A stretch of DNA of 64,000 nucleotides from a virus: positions 29,734-93,733 of IMG/VR virus record IMGVR_UViG_3300028388_001808. One strand, given 5' to 3'. A program made the position numbers and the translations under genes. The notes beneath the pieces are model-generated. The model had not been told where the DNA came from. It saw only the letters and a program-made list of their open reading frames with translations, and searched no databases. This document shows positions 8,381 to 17,444 of the stretch, one piece after another; position 1 is the first letter of the stretch; the number at the start of each line of letters is the position of its first letter.

Positions 8381-10759
8381 TTATTCTTTTTTCTTTGCAT
8401 CTTGCTTGACTTTCTGTCGCTCTATATCAACCTTTTGCTGCTCTATATCAAGCTTCCTGTTCTCTATCTGTGCATCTTTTCCGCTTCGATAAAGCTCAAG
8501 AACGTCAGGAATACCATCATTGTCCATGTCTTTATCCTGATTAAATCCAGCAGATAGCATTGCTTGCTTTTGTAGTTCAGTCTTTCTTCGTTCCTCTTCT
8601 TTGACTCTAATCTCATCTAATCTGTTCTTGTGTTGCTTATCTTCAGTTTCCTGACGCATAGCTTCTATCTCCTTAGCCTGTGCAGCAGCTTGCTTCTGAG
8701 TTTCTACATCTTTAGTACGTTTGCGCTCTTCTGCATCAGCCAGTTCTTCTTCAGCCTCAGCTATATTCGTACTGCGGTACAGCTTGATAATATCAGAAAG
8801 TTCTACGCTCTGAGTCTGCATTGCAGCATGTCCAAGCTGCTGGATCAGATTCATCACTTCAGAGTCTTTTGCTGCATTCGACACAAACACACCAAATGAA
8901 GCATTATCCAGAAGTGCTACATTAGAAGAAAGGTTCAACATTTCCAGAGAAAGATCGTCTAATGTATAGACCAGATAATCAGGAGGATCGAGTGCATAAG
9001 AAGCTTTAGCCACCTCAAGTAATTGAGACAGTACATGCTTCTTTACATTATTGTGCAGATCAAAGTAAGGCTCAAGTAGATTCGAAGATTGGATAATCTG
9101 TTGCTGTACATTAGTAACAGCCTCCGTAGGACTTATCTGCGCCTCTATCTGTTTTGGAATACCAACAGACTCACCACAACGTCGTTCAATATATTCAGCC
9201 AGCTCTATGTATTGTCGAATCTGATCTGTATTTGAGAGATCAAGTTCTTTGAACAGATTCGTCACATTCATATCTCCCCTGTTCCCTTCTTCCGATGGAT
9301 TGACCCAGGTGACTCTGTTAGCTGCTGCATAGTACATGAATTTACTAATATCCATCCCCATAGATCGGGCAACCTTAGTAACATCACCAACAGCAATCTT
9401 ACCAAGATCAGTAGCCATCAGCACCTCTATCCGATACATGATGATATTATAGTAGTACTGATAGGCTTTCATCCTATCCATCAGAGCTACAGAAGTAGAG
9501 TTCGTATCGGAATAAACAGCACCAATGAAAGGAAGAGGAGCGTAAGTAAGATCATTCAAGTCTTTGTGCTGGTAAGGAACAGGACGCATCCTTACATACT
9601 TGTCTCTGCCTATCTTTATTCCTTCATGTACTTCAGGAATCCAGGTCCACTCGATCTTTAGGTCTCCGGCTGGTTTGTTTACCTTATACGACTCAGATAC
9701 AATTCTTTCCTGTTCATTACCATCCGGATCAACATAGGTCAGAAAACCTATTTTCTTCAGACTTCTCCATGCTCTATGAACGCAACGTATCTTACCTGCT
9801 GTTTCATCATAGGTAGAGTCATCAAAACTAAAATCACTATCAGATACAGAAGTCCCGCCAGTAAAGAAACCGGAATACAGATCATCTATATCTTCATCAT
9901 TTAGCTCGTCTCCCCATCTGGCTATTACTTCTTCAGGAGATAACCAATACTCCACACCTGCCCATTGACGCTCATGTACATAAGGAGTTTCCGTATTTCG
10001 ATCACAGTCAAAATACTTCGAGTTGATCGTTTTTACAATCGGTCCGTTTCCTTCGTCTGTGACGTAATAGATTTCTTCCCCTGACAGTAGAGCATGTTTC
10101 CACCCTTCATTAAACTTCCTGTTCAACTCTTGCTTCTCGAACAGATAATTCAATATGCGCTGTCCCAGAATCTCTACCATATCCTGATGTTCGCGTTTCA
10201 TGTACTTGCGAACTTCAGGCGGCGTTCTGGCGTCCAGTTCTTCTTGTATCTCTTGTCGTATTTTTTGAATCTCTTCTTGTGACGGCTGTCTTCCTTCCAG
10301 TTCCTGAATCTTCCTTTGCTGGATTTCCATCCTTACAGGTTCCAGAATCTGAGCTACGACAAACCGTTTGATTCTTTCAGCCTCTTCCTGTTCTCTTCTG
10401 GACAAGGCTTCCGGATTAGTCGCCACGACACGCCAGGTAAACGGACGCTTCATTTCCCAGCCAAGTAAAGCGTTGATCTTACCAGATACAATATCACGAT
10501 TTGTCATTTCAGCAGGTAACTCACCAGCTTGTGCGCCATAAGGAGCGCATACGTACTCAAAGTCGTTGATGTTGATGATATTGTTCATCAAGTTGTAGTT
10601 GACGGACTTTCTTCTTTTGTCATCAACTCCCTGAAAGGTAAAGCTGAATCTCCCAGAGATAAGATCAAGTCTATCTATATTGTCTTTGTACCACTGCTTG
10701 TCGTCAGCATCCTTCTGAGACTGGGTAAGCTTTTGGGTAAACATATTGTCGGTTGTCAT
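8381..10759 (-). CDS. Portal protein
   Basis: A 792-residue protein immediately after the large terminase gene, with the size expected for crAss-like portals. The N-terminal ~330 residues contain the typical mix of helices and GEEIYYV / WAGVEYWLSPEEVIARWGDE segments. Residues ~520-560 (IELAEYIERRCGESVGIPKQ, then EAVTNVQQQIIQSSNLLEPY) form the long stem-like helix pattern common to portals of this group. The C-terminal 150 residues are a Lys/Glu/Gln coiled coil, interrupted by a calcium-binding-like loop DKDMDNDGIPD. This coil could line the internal barrel. The next gene starts 73 bases away. Confidence 0.8.
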   Translation of the reverse strand: MTTDNMFTQKLTQSQKDADDKQWYKDNIDRLDLISGRFSFTFQGVDDKRRKSVNYNLMNNIININDFEYVCAPYGAQAGELPAEMTNRDIVSGKINALLGWEMKRPFTWRVVATNPEALSRREQEEAERIKRFVVAQILEPVRMEIQQRKIQELEGRQPSQEEIQKIRQEIQEELDARTPPEVRKYMKREHQDMVEILGQRILNYLFEKQELNRKFNEGWKHALLSGEEIYYVTDEGNGPIVKTINSKYFDCDRNTETPYVHERQWAGVEYWLSPEEVIARWGDELNDEDIDDLYSGFFTGGTSVSDSDFSFDDSTYDETAGKIRCVHRAWRSLKKIGFLTYVDPDGNEQERIVSESYKVNKPAGDLKIEWTWIPEVHEGIKIGRDKYVRMRPVPYQHKDLNDLTYAPLPFIGAVYSDTNSTSVALMDRMKAYQYYYNIIMYRIEVLMATDLGKIAVGDVTKVARSMGMDISKFMYYAAANRVTWVNPSEEGNRGDMNVTNLFKELDLSNTDQIRQYIELAEYIERRCGESVGIPKQIEAQISPTEAVTNVQQQIIQSSNLLEPYFDLHNNVKKHVLSQLLEVAKASYALDPPDYLVYTLDDLSLEMLNLSSNVALLDNASFGVFVSNAAKDSEVMNLIQQLGHAAMQTQSVELSDIIKLYRSTNIAEAEEELADAEERKRTKDVETQKQAAAQAKEIEAMRQETEDKQHKNRLDEIRVKEEERRKTELQKQAMLSAGFNQDKDMDNDGIPDVLELYRSGKDAQIENRKLDIEQQKVDIERQKVKQDAKKKE

Positions 10760-10773
10760 GGCAATTGTTTTAA

Positions 10774-12855
10774 TTAACGTCTTGGCTGTCTTATGTTTCT
10801 AAGCTGTTCCAGTTCTTCTGCTACTTTCTGATTAAAATCACTTGATTTGCTTTGACGTTCCAAAGTCTTCTCTTGCATTTGAAACTGTATCATAAAGAAA
10901 GCAGATAATCTATCATAGTTACCTACTCTCTTACCATTTCGTTTCTTATAGGCTATAACCTCTTCAAGAAAACCTGGAATATTTACAGTATGTATGTTCA
11001 GAATAATCTTATCAGTCTCATCTATAGACCGTTCTTCGATCATCCACTTCTTACTGTATTTCTCCCCAGCCTCTATAAGGTTATCGGTCATGTGTATACC
11101 ATAAACACGTTTAACCGAACTTTCTTTTATACTGGCCCTGATTACATTATCAGGCTGTTCTGCCAACAAATGTAACTTATTTTTATTTCTAAAGTAAGTC
11201 TTTACATCAGGAACCATGTTCTCATACATGATTTCTGCACTATAATACTCAGCAAGATATTCTGCTATCCTGTGCGTACCATCTGGATTTTCCAATCTAC
11301 CATAATAATCAGCTACTATCGTACCTGATGTATATGAAAGATCAGACCATTTATAAACGATTATAGACGCAAGAGAAGTACCCTGATCTTGTTGAATAGG
11401 GTCGTATCCTATCAAATAAGTACCAGGCATAGCACCTGGTCTTGGAGGTTCGAATATGACAACAGCACCAGATAAATCCAAATCACCATTCTTTTTTGGT
11501 TTGGGTTTCCACTCCCATATTGGATTTAATTCATTATTCAAATCAGGTACAGCTTTAACCTTACCGTCTTCTCTGGTTAAATGTACAGGCTGCCCAAGCT
11601 TTAAGTGAAGCTTGTTTGACATTACTCTGGCTAGCTGCGCTCTTGCTTCTTGTACTGGAAAGACGTTCCCTGTAGATTGCAGGAAGGCTTCTTCAGGAGA
11701 GAAACAGAATTCTTGCGTATGCGTGGTAATCGTAGATGGAGAAGACGCAGTAGAACGTATCTCTTCTCGCTTTTTTTCTTCATATTCTTTTGCTGCTTGT
11801 CTATCTGAATTACCGTGTTCGTCAATAAAACCCGGTTTGTTTTGATAATCAGGAAAGAAAAAAGAGCATTGAGCATCTACGGCATGTTCGTCCCACACAT
11901 TTTCATAACTTATCGCACCATAAGCTTCAGGACTGTAGAACATCTTAGCAAAGTCATACATATCGTCACCACCAGACGTTCCAAAGACTACCATTTGCCC
12001 AGTCACATATTTACCATCTTCTAAAGAAGGCTTAGTTACCAAATAAGAAGTCTCAAGATTTGGAAAGGAGCCAGCCTCTTCAAACAGTATCAGTGTACCG
12101 TCTTTACCACGAGCCGCACTAGGATTGTCTTTGAATGAAATAGCAAGTACAGAAGAGACATAGCCACGCTTACTCAATACTCCATTAACCTCACCTCTAA
12201 AAGAGGCTTCTTTTGCATCTGACCTGTCTACGTATTCTCTTTTCTTAGCCCACCCTGTGTGAGCATTCAGGAAATCCATATAATCAGATGCCATAGCCAT
12301 CGTACCTCTTGGGTAGAGATACTTTTTATCGAAAGCACCTATAATAGATACGCTACCACGTATAGAATTGTACCTGTTTACAACTATGGCTGCATTCTTG
12401 TAAGAAAAGCCTTTACGTCTGGCCTTACCTACAATCATGTGCCTACCACCATCTATCTGCTTAGGTTCATTTATAAGGTGTAACTCTTTAAGCTTCTCAG
12501 GAGTAGTACCGTAACGCGCTATGTTCATATTGTGATAGTAATCATAGTCACCATCCCAAAAGAACGGAAATGTCTTTTTCTTGTCAGTAGCTTTACCTTT
12601 TATCTGCTTTGTTACATCAGTAAGTTGTATCTGACAGAAATTCAGGTAAAAATAATGATCGCCTGTAACATACGCACCTCCTGAGCTATGTCCTTCCTTA
12701 CACCTTCTTAGTTGCTCCTGCCAATATTCTACCCAAGGTTGGGAACCCCAAGGATCAGGACAATAGTAGCCGTACTTGCTAAAATGCAAGGCTTCTTCTC
12801 GAAAACCTTGCGTATTAACCCATAATCCTTCGGAGTTCCTAACACTTAGAGACAT
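10774..12855 (-). CDS. Terminase large subunit
   Basis: A 693-residue packaging motor. The N-terminal ATPase has a terminase-type Walker A variant GKARRKGFSYK at residues ~143-153. Walker B LILFEEAG lies at ~255-262 with the catalytic Glu, and a coupling motif FGTSGG at ~291. The C-terminal nuclease is RNase H-like: GYDP (Asp ~485), an acidic residue in EIMYEN (~545) and a late Asp in DRLSAFF (~659). The protein cuts and pumps phage DNA through the portal encoded next, 14 bases downstream. Size and motif layout match large terminases of Bacteroidetes podoviruses. Confidence 0.93.
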   Translation of the reverse strand: MSLSVRNSEGLWVNTQGFREEALHFSKYGYYCPDPWGSQPWVEYWQEQLRRCKEGHSSGGAYVTGDHYFYLNFCQIQLTDVTKQIKGKATDKKKTFPFFWDGDYDYYHNMNIARYGTTPEKLKELHLINEPKQIDGGRHMIVGKARRKGFSYKNAAIVVNRYNSIRGSVSIIGAFDKKYLYPRGTMAMASDYMDFLNAHTGWAKKREYVDRSDAKEASFRGEVNGVLSKRGYVSSVLAISFKDNPSAARGKDGTLILFEEAGSFPNLETSYLVTKPSLEDGKYVTGQMVVFGTSGGDDMYDFAKMFYSPEAYGAISYENVWDEHAVDAQCSFFFPDYQNKPGFIDEHGNSDRQAAKEYEEKKREEIRSTASSPSTITTHTQEFCFSPEEAFLQSTGNVFPVQEARAQLARVMSNKLHLKLGQPVHLTREDGKVKAVPDLNNELNPIWEWKPKPKKNGDLDLSGAVVIFEPPRPGAMPGTYLIGYDPIQQDQGTSLASIIVYKWSDLSYTSGTIVADYYGRLENPDGTHRIAEYLAEYYSAEIMYENMVPDVKTYFRNKNKLHLLAEQPDNVIRASIKESSVKRVYGIHMTDNLIEAGEKYSKKWMIEERSIDETDKIILNIHTVNIPGFLEEVIAYKKRNGKRVGNYDRLSAFFMIQFQMQEKTLERQSKSSDFNQKVAEELEQLRNIRQPRR

Positions 12856-12865
12856 TCGATGCTGT

Positions 12866-13231
12866 TTAAACTGTTCGACCGGCCTTCAACGGAATACGTT
12901 TAGCTGCGCTAATCGCTTCGGTGATCTTCACCTCTGCCTGATCAGAAGGCAGCGTATTCCGATTTTTCCACTCTTCAAGGGTATTTGCGAACTCCTGAAT
13001 CGTGTCGATCAGTACCTTCATAGTTGCAAATCCCATGAGAATGAATCGGAACCATCCAAGCAGTTTCTGAGGAACGAATTCCTCCAACTGAACGGCAAAG
13101 TCACGAATCTTCCCGATAATGTCTTCAAAGCCTTGAAGCTTTTCAAGAAGTCCGTTGTTCTCTGTTTCCAGTTGCTGTGCGTACTTGACCAGTTCATCTT
13201 TGGTCAGTTTCGACAATTTCTGATTACTCAT
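12866..13231 (-). CDS. Small coiled-coil protein with one hydrophobic segment, holin-like
   Basis: A 121-residue protein. Residues 1-45 form a predicted coiled coil (SKLTKDELVKYAQQLETENN). Residues ~58-80 are a hydrophobic helix (LLGWFRFILMGFATMKVLI), and the tail is basic. It lies just upstream of the large terminase and overlaps the preceding membrane-protein gene by 4 bases. A holin or other membrane-active lysis protein is plausible given the M15 peptidase nearby. A small terminase subunit is the alternative because of position, though the hydrophobic helix argues against it. Confidence 0.55.
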   Translation of the reverse strand: MSNQKLSKLTKDELVKYAQQLETENNGLLEKLQGFEDIIGKIRDFAVQLEEFVPQKLLGWFRFILMGFATMKVLIDTIQEFANTLEEWKNRNTLPSDQAEVKITEAISAAKRIPLKAGRTV

Positions 13232-13677
13232 AATATAGCTATATTAAAGATGAAAAATAAAGTAAGCCCTACTACAAAATACAATAAGCGCAGCCAGGGA
13301 TTCTTATCCGGAAAGTTTGAAGAGTCTGCATGCGCATACCCAAAGAATCGATATGGTTTGCCTCTAGCATCCAATACAGGTTTCAGTTCTTTGTACCACT
13401 TAGTCAACCAGTAATGACCTTCAAAATAAAATCCAGTCTGTATGAAAGGCAACATCAGCCAGAGAAATACAGTATTCAAAGCAATGCCCAGAAGATTCAG
13501 ATGACTGACAGTGAGAAAAAGAACGACTATGCGCTGCAATAGCGCAAATAGATGAGGCACGTGTATGCTTTTCGAATTGAATCTGTATCGTATTGGAAGA
13601 AATCGATAAAGATAGCTATCGTAAAGACCTTCGATAGCAAGATAAGTAATCCATAGTAGTAGAGATATATATATCAT
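13228..13677 (-). CDS. Integral membrane protein, about four transmembrane helices
   Basis: A 149-residue protein with hydrophobic segments at about residues 2-16, 42-62, 63-80 and 130-149 and aromatic, basic loops. It sits in the group of membrane and lysis genes between the M15 peptidase and the terminase, overlapping both neighbours by 4 bases. A holin or superinfection-exclusion protein is possible. No family recognised. Confidence 0.55.
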   Translation of the reverse strand: MIYISLLLWITYLAIEGLYDSYLYRFLPIRYRFNSKSIHVPHLFALLQRIVVLFLTVSHLNLLGIALNTVFLWLMLPFIQTGFYFEGHYWLTKWYKELKPVLDARGKPYRFFGYAHADSSNFPDKNPWLRLLYFVVGLTLFFIFNIAIL

Positions 13678-14222
13678 TCTTCAAAAGGGTTTATTTGTCG
13701 ATTACCTCTGGTTTTCATCTTTGTGTAAACTTCCTCTTCTACTTTTTTCTCTAAAGTCTGGAGCGCAGCCAAAACCTTGTCTGACTCTGCAAGTGCTTTC
13801 ATTAAGTCAGCAGGTTTATAAACTGCTGCTCCTCCTTTTGTTCTTTCAGTTACGTCTATGTTCTGTATGTCAAGTATAAATTTTTCAGCACCTGCTTTAG
13901 CTGCCTCAAGTAATCTTACAGGTAACTGATTCATTAAAAGCTCTTTGTAGGCATCTAAACACTTTTTTACCAACTCATCAGGACAATAGTCAGCGTCTTT
14001 AAATACAGCTCTTCCTACAGCAGCTGGTCTGTCCTCTTCAGCATACCCTTTGTAAGGATTTGTCTTTTTAAGAGAACACATATACTCCACATACAATAAC
14101 TCAGCTAATGCTGTGTCTTTTCTTTCTGAGTTGTCTCTTTGCCAGAGTTCGCTAAACGGACTTAACGCTATAAGATGAGCGTTAGGTACGACTCTAGCAC
14201 CTTCCATTGTGATTAGGTCCAT
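13674..14222 (-). CDS. Hypothetical helical protein, possible packaging factor
   Basis: A 182-residue soluble, mostly helical protein. The segment LIALSPFSELWQRDNSERKD followed by ALAELLYVEYMCSLKKTNPY resembles a conserved Bacteroidetes phage protein of unknown role that lies near packaging genes. The C-terminal third is a charged helix ending KMKTRGNRQINPFEE. It overlaps both neighbours and is three genes upstream of the large terminase. A small terminase subunit is conceivable but no helix-turn-helix is evident. Confidence 0.5.
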   Translation of the reverse strand: MDLITMEGARVVPNAHLIALSPFSELWQRDNSERKDTALAELLYVEYMCSLKKTNPYKGYAEEDRPAAVGRAVFKDADYCPDELVKKCLDAYKELLMNQLPVRLLEAAKAGAEKFILDIQNIDVTERTKGGAAVYKPADLMKALAESDKVLAALQTLEKKVEEEVYTKMKTRGNRQINPFEE

Positions 14223-14866
14223 TACTTAAAGATTGGGACAAAGAAATGAGCCTGTATTCTTTTGTCAGTTCCTACATCAATAGAATACATTCTACGTTTT
14301 TTGTCCTGATAAAATAAACCAACATTCACTGCAAATCCCTGCAATGGATCGTCCCATACCGTTCCTGTACCTAGTTTAGCACCAAAAGCAGATCTTTCTA
14401 CAGGAATCTCTACAGTCTTTTCTGTAGTATGTTCAATAATTATCGGATCGGTATAAACAGGTACAGTATCAGTAATATATACATTTTGAATGATGTAAGG
14501 AGTGTCTAGGGTTATCTCGTGTTCTACAGCAACTAACTCTCCTGTATGCAGTATTTTAGTTTCCAGATCAATATGCTTGTCTGTATAAGATACTACAGAC
14601 TCCACAGTATCTGCCGACACAATAACCTCATTTACTTTTTTAGTCTTGACTTTCTTCATTAGCCCTTTGCGTACAGTCCGATAGATTTCCATGCTGTCAA
14701 TCTGTACAGGAAAACAAGTGTCTTTGTATTGAGTAATGTAAATCAGGCTATCTCTGGTTACAGGAACCTCACGTTTACCAGAAGCCTTACCTGCGAAGAA
14801 AGCACCCACTACAGCAGACAGAAACAAAAGAACAAGAATGATAATAGAGGTAATTGGATTTTTCAT
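14222..14866 (-). CDS. Membrane-anchored periplasmic protein, spanin-like
   Basis: A 214-residue protein with one N-terminal membrane helix (residues ~5-26, SIIILVLLFLSAVVGAFFAG) and a long extracytoplasmic part rich in Thr, Val and Glu. A repeat-like stretch of T-V-x-V pairs (DTVPVYTDPIIIEHTTEKTV) suggests an extended periplasmic rod. It directly follows the M15 peptidase gene, so an inner-membrane spanin or other lysis accessory is a reasonable guess. Similar single-helix proteins of unknown role are common in Bacteroidetes phages. Confidence 0.5.
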   Translation of the reverse strand: MKNPITSIIILVLLFLSAVVGAFFAGKASGKREVPVTRDSLIYITQYKDTCFPVQIDSMEIYRTVRKGLMKKVKTKKVNEVIVSADTVESVVSYTDKHIDLETKILHTGELVAVEHEITLDTPYIIQNVYITDTVPVYTDPIIIEHTTEKTVEIPVERSAFGAKLGTGTVWDDPLQGFAVNVGLFYQDKKRRMYSIDVGTDKRIQAHFFVPIFK

Positions 14867-14869
14867 GTT

Positions 14870-15262
14870 TTAATAGTAATGCCATACTAGATATGGCGGT
14901 TTAGTAGGATCGCAATCGGCATGAATAAACGTTCTTCCGATACCGATACGGTTTATTCCAGCTTGTATTAAAGCCCTGATAATCGTATAACGATGAGACG
15001 AAGTAAGTACCTTGATATCGGCAGCCCAGCCCTTCAAATGTGGAGAGTTTTTAGCTGTCTTATATCCTCTGTTTCTAAGATCGTCATGGTGTCTTTGCGT
15101 CCTGTATCCAGATGTGACAATAAAGGGTATCTGTGCTATCCTTCTTGCCTCATCAAGCTTCAGAAGAAAAGACCTTTCCATAAGCTCTCCTGATCCCGGA
15201 GCGTCAGGAGAATCAAACTCCCAGGAAGTAAAATATTTTATACCTTCAAACTTACTTGCCAT
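14870..15262 (-). CDS. M15-family peptidase, endolysin
   Basis: A 130-residue zinc peptidase of the D-Ala-D-Ala carboxypeptidase / L-Ala-D-Glu endopeptidase type. It has SGYRT at residues 51-55, the zinc motif SPHLKGWAAD with His75 and Asp82, and a second motif FIHAD with His114. The length equals the bare catalytic domain, without a cell-wall-binding module. It would cut peptide cross-links of peptidoglycan at lysis. No signal peptide, so a holin is needed for export. A GH24 lysozyme encoded in the other module attacks the glycan strands. Confidence 0.85.
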   Translation of the reverse strand: MASKFEGIKYFTSWEFDSPDAPGSGELMERSFLLKLDEARRIAQIPFIVTSGYRTQRHHDDLRNRGYKTAKNSPHLKGWAADIKVLTSSHRYTIIRALIQAGINRIGIGRTFIHADCDPTKPPYLVWHYY

Positions 15263-15572
15263 GACGAACAGCTTTTATAGTCAATATTTGGGTTCTTTGG
15301 TTTTCTCCATCTGTCAGCGTCACTGCGATTGTTTTAACAGTAGGCTGAATTGTAGAATTCACCAAAGGTGACAATTGTGGTATCTTGTAGATAACTGTTA
15401 CCACATTGTTCTTAACAGAGGCGACAGTACAAGAGCATCCAGGCACTACATTAAGGATAGTATCCTTCCCCATATACGTAAACGTGACTGGATACTTCTT
15501 ACCTACTTCAACGTCTCCAAGATTAACTACTGTAGCATCCCATTCCAATTGACTTCTTACTACGTCAGCCAT
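15252..15572 (-). CDS. DUF1573-like Ig-fold protein
   Basis: A 106-residue all-beta protein. The sequence VVNLGDVEVGKKYPVTFTY, then a Cys-x-Cys pair in PGCSCTVAS, follows the DUF1573 pattern common in Bacteroidetes, where an Ig-like domain carries a conserved C-x-C. No signal peptide is visible, which is unusual for DUF1573 and fits a virion-associated use. It overlaps the M15 peptidase gene by 11 bases. Confidence 0.6.
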   Translation of the reverse strand: MADVVRSQLEWDATVVNLGDVEVGKKYPVTFTYMGKDTILNVVPGCSCTVASVKNNVVTVIYKIPQLSPLVNSTIQPTVKTIAVTLTDGENQRTQILTIKAVRHGK

Positions 15573-15578
15573 ATTTAT

Positions 15579-16022
15579 TTATTTAATGTGAAGTTCTTCA
15601 TAGTTTTCGTAGATATAAACTAAAAGTTCTTTTGTGCGGATATTCATTGCCTTATAATCCCTTTTACTTATCATCTTGGGATAGCATCCTCCTTTGTCTG
15701 CCTTATTTGCAAAAAACAGATCAGGAGTAACGCATCCACAGACTACACAATGTCCGTTCTCTATACACTCCAAAGATTTCTGTCTTACTTTCTCCACCCT
15801 GTATTCATAAGTAAATCTTACCCTTTCCGACAACCACAGAGGATCGACTCCATAGTAAATAAAAAATCTCCACTCGCCTGTCAAAAAATGAAAAATGTCG
15901 GGCAGCTTATACTGTCCCGACATCATCATTTTGATTCCCTTCCCTGACAGCTTCAAGAAGCGTATCATAAGCTTCAATACTTTCAGGTAGGATTTGTCTG
16001 ATGTGTTCTGAAGTTCTGGCAT
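15579..16022 (-). CDS. Conserved Bacteroidetes phage protein with Cys cluster
   Basis: A protein of up to 147 residues with a central MSGQYKLPDIFHFLTGEWRF and a C-terminal cluster CVVCGC ... FANKADKGGCYP that could bind zinc. The same combination occurs in small proteins of unknown function in Bacteroidetes phages. The first ATG overlaps the upstream gene by 116 bases, so a later start (15968 or 15929) is more likely. Function unknown. Confidence 0.55.
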   Translation of the reverse strand: MPELQNTSDKSYLKVLKLMIRFLKLSGKGIKMMMSGQYKLPDIFHFLTGEWRFFIYYGVDPLWLSERVRFTYEYRVEKVRQKSLECIENGHCVVCGCVTPDLFFANKADKGGCYPKMISKRDYKAMNIRTKELLVYIYENYEELHIK

Positions 16023-16326
16023 AGTTCAAAAGTAGTTCGTAATACTCCCTGTGAAAAAAATTAACCTTTCCTTTCTTGATACCTTTCCGTAGAATGAAGG
16101 CTGATTTGATCAGTTCGTTTTTTACGAATCTGTCCTGTGGGACGAAAGAGCCGAAATACTTTAATCGAAGCACAGGAAACAAGCCCTTTCTTATATGCCC
16201 GACAAAGCATTGAAATAAAGACATCACAGCGTGTCTGAACTCTTCAAATGAAACATCTTCCTCTTCTTCTTCAATAAACAGTTCATACGCTCTTTTTATC
16301 ACTCTTTCCCATCCTACTACCGTCAT
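15907..16326 (-). CDS. Hypothetical protein
   Basis: A 139-residue helical protein with an acidic stretch (EEEEEDVSFEEF) near residue 20 and a basic middle (RLKYFGSFVPQDRFVKNELI). The latter resembles small DNA-associated or assembly proteins. It is coupled to the winged-helix gene upstream by a 4-base overlap. No family recognised. Confidence 0.5.
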   Translation of the reverse strand: MTVVGWERVIKRAYELFIEEEEEDVSFEEFRHAVMSLFQCFVGHIRKGLFPVLRLKYFGSFVPQDRFVKNELIKSAFILRKGIKKGKVNFFHREYYELLLNYARTSEHIRQILPESIEAYDTLLEAVREGNQNDDVGTV

Positions 16327-16709
16327 GAGTTGTCAAGTTCCAGATTTATATCATATTGAAGATAATCAGCTACAGGCTCTACCGCAGGGTTCACAGCATA
16401 CTTCATTCTGGTATTAACAGAGACGAGATAACCTTTACGTAGTAACTGTGTAAGATAATTAGAAACTCCTGCTCTTGAAAGAGTAAGCGCGTCCATAACC
16501 TTCTTTCTGGCTTCTGTACTAAACCTGTAATCTACAGGTTCGCACATAAACAAAGAAAGAACTTCAACTTCTTTCTCTGTAAGCTGCTTTTCCTTGTTCG
16601 GTATAAGCGCATTCAATATGTTCAAATGTCTCTTGTAAAACTCAGGCTTACCTGAAACAGGTATACTCTTGCTTAGCTTTTGTTTATTCTTGTCAGACCC
16701 GTCGATCAT
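16323..16709 (-). CDS. Winged-helix DNA-binding protein
   Basis: A 128-residue protein. Residues ~40-110 have the winged helix-turn-helix pattern: KQLTEKEVEVLSLFM, then ALTLSRAGVSNYLTQLLRKG as the recognition helix region, then a beta wing. It is the first gene of the late minus-strand cluster and has its own promoter-like box upstream. It may be a late regulator acting on its own cluster or a host-directed factor. MarR-like by fold only; no effector site visible. Confidence 0.65.
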   Translation of the reverse strand: MIDGSDKNKQKLSKSIPVSGKPEFYKRHLNILNALIPNKEKQLTEKEVEVLSLFMCEPVDYRFSTEARKKVMDALTLSRAGVSNYLTQLLRKGYLVSVNTRMKYAVNPAVEPVADYLQYDINLELDNS

Positions 16710-16725
16710 TATTCTACTGTTTGTA

Positions 16726-16733
16726 CAAAGTTA
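16726..16733 (-). promoter_or_regulatory. Candidate Bacteroidales -7 promoter box for the late cluster
   Basis: On the minus strand this reads TAACTTTG, an exact match to the Bacteroidales TAnnTTTG -7 element. It lies 16 bases before the ATG of the winged-helix gene. A clean -33 TTTG at the usual 19-20 base spacing is not present, so the site is only a candidate. Confidence 0.35.
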
Positions 16734-16767
16734 ACGATAAATATTTACAACATGCAAGTACAAACAT

Positions 16768-16800
16768 AAAAAAAGAGGACACCGTTTCCAGTATCCTCTT
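16768..16800 (-). terminator. Intrinsic terminator ending the 17.1-18.4 kb genes
   Basis: In the minus-strand sense a 10-bp stem with one mismatch (AAGAGGA/TCCTCTT core) is followed by a run of seven T residues. It would stop transcripts of the three small genes upstream and separate them from the late cluster. Confidence 0.7.
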
Positions 16801-17094
16801 AAAGACCCTTTTCCTCAGACAAGAAGATCTTTATGGCATGAACAAGATAGGCAAAATAAGTCGTTTTATTCAGGCGTTCACAAAATGATAGAGTTCGCCC
16901 AGTTCGCCCAGTATTATATAATAGATATACAATACTAAGTTATTTATTATTAACTATATAATAATTATATAGTATTATAAGGTTCCTCCCCACCCTCCCT
17001 CCACAATTTTTTCATTTTTTTTTGATAAAACCAACTTTTTTCACCTAAAAAAACTCATCCCACTCATAACTAATTGACTGACAGGGGGAAAAAA
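16801..17094. other. AT-rich non-coding gap with short direct repeat
   Basis: No gene is seen here. The gap holds a tandem GTTCGCCCA repeat at 16893-16911. It is followed by about 65 bases almost free of G and C, with near-palindromic ACTATATAAT/ATTATATAGT arms, and then oligo-T and oligo-A tracts. Such easily melted DNA beside short repeats is typical of replication origins or strong promoters, but nothing decides between them. Confidence 0.4.
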
Positions 17095-17433
17095 TCAGAG
17101 GGGTCTGGACTCTTCAGCAGGTAGACTGGCCACTTTTTGCAGTTCGTCAGAGTGAAGTACCATGTTCGATCTGAGTTTCTCAGAACATGATACAATCTCA
17201 ATCCACTCTCCGCTTCTTGAAAGATTGATATCTCTGATCAACTCATTCTGTACAATAACAGAAATAAGATCATTCATAAGACGATCATCTTTCTGCACAC
17301 CAAAACTATCAGGTAATGCCTGATCGAATGCAAATGTGCGTAAACTAATAGAGCTTACAGCTCTTAAATTTTGTCCTCTGTAATAAGCGTAGCCTACTAC
17401 TACAGACCTTGCAGGAAATGATTGTGTGTTCAT
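17095..17433 (-). CDS. Hypothetical protein
   Basis: A 112-residue protein with no recognised domain. The N-terminus (SVVVGYAYYRGQNLRAVSS) is beta-prone and there is a short hydrophobic segment LMNDLISVIVQNELI. It is the last gene of a three-gene minus-strand group between the late cluster and the strand switch, the place where early or middle regulators often sit. Confidence 0.5.
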   Translation of the reverse strand: MNTQSFPARSVVVGYAYYRGQNLRAVSSISLRTFAFDQALPDSFGVQKDDRLMNDLISVIVQNELIRDINLSRSGEWIEIVSCSEKLRSNMVLHSDELQKVASLPAEESRPL

Positions 17434-17444
17434 AACAAAAATTA

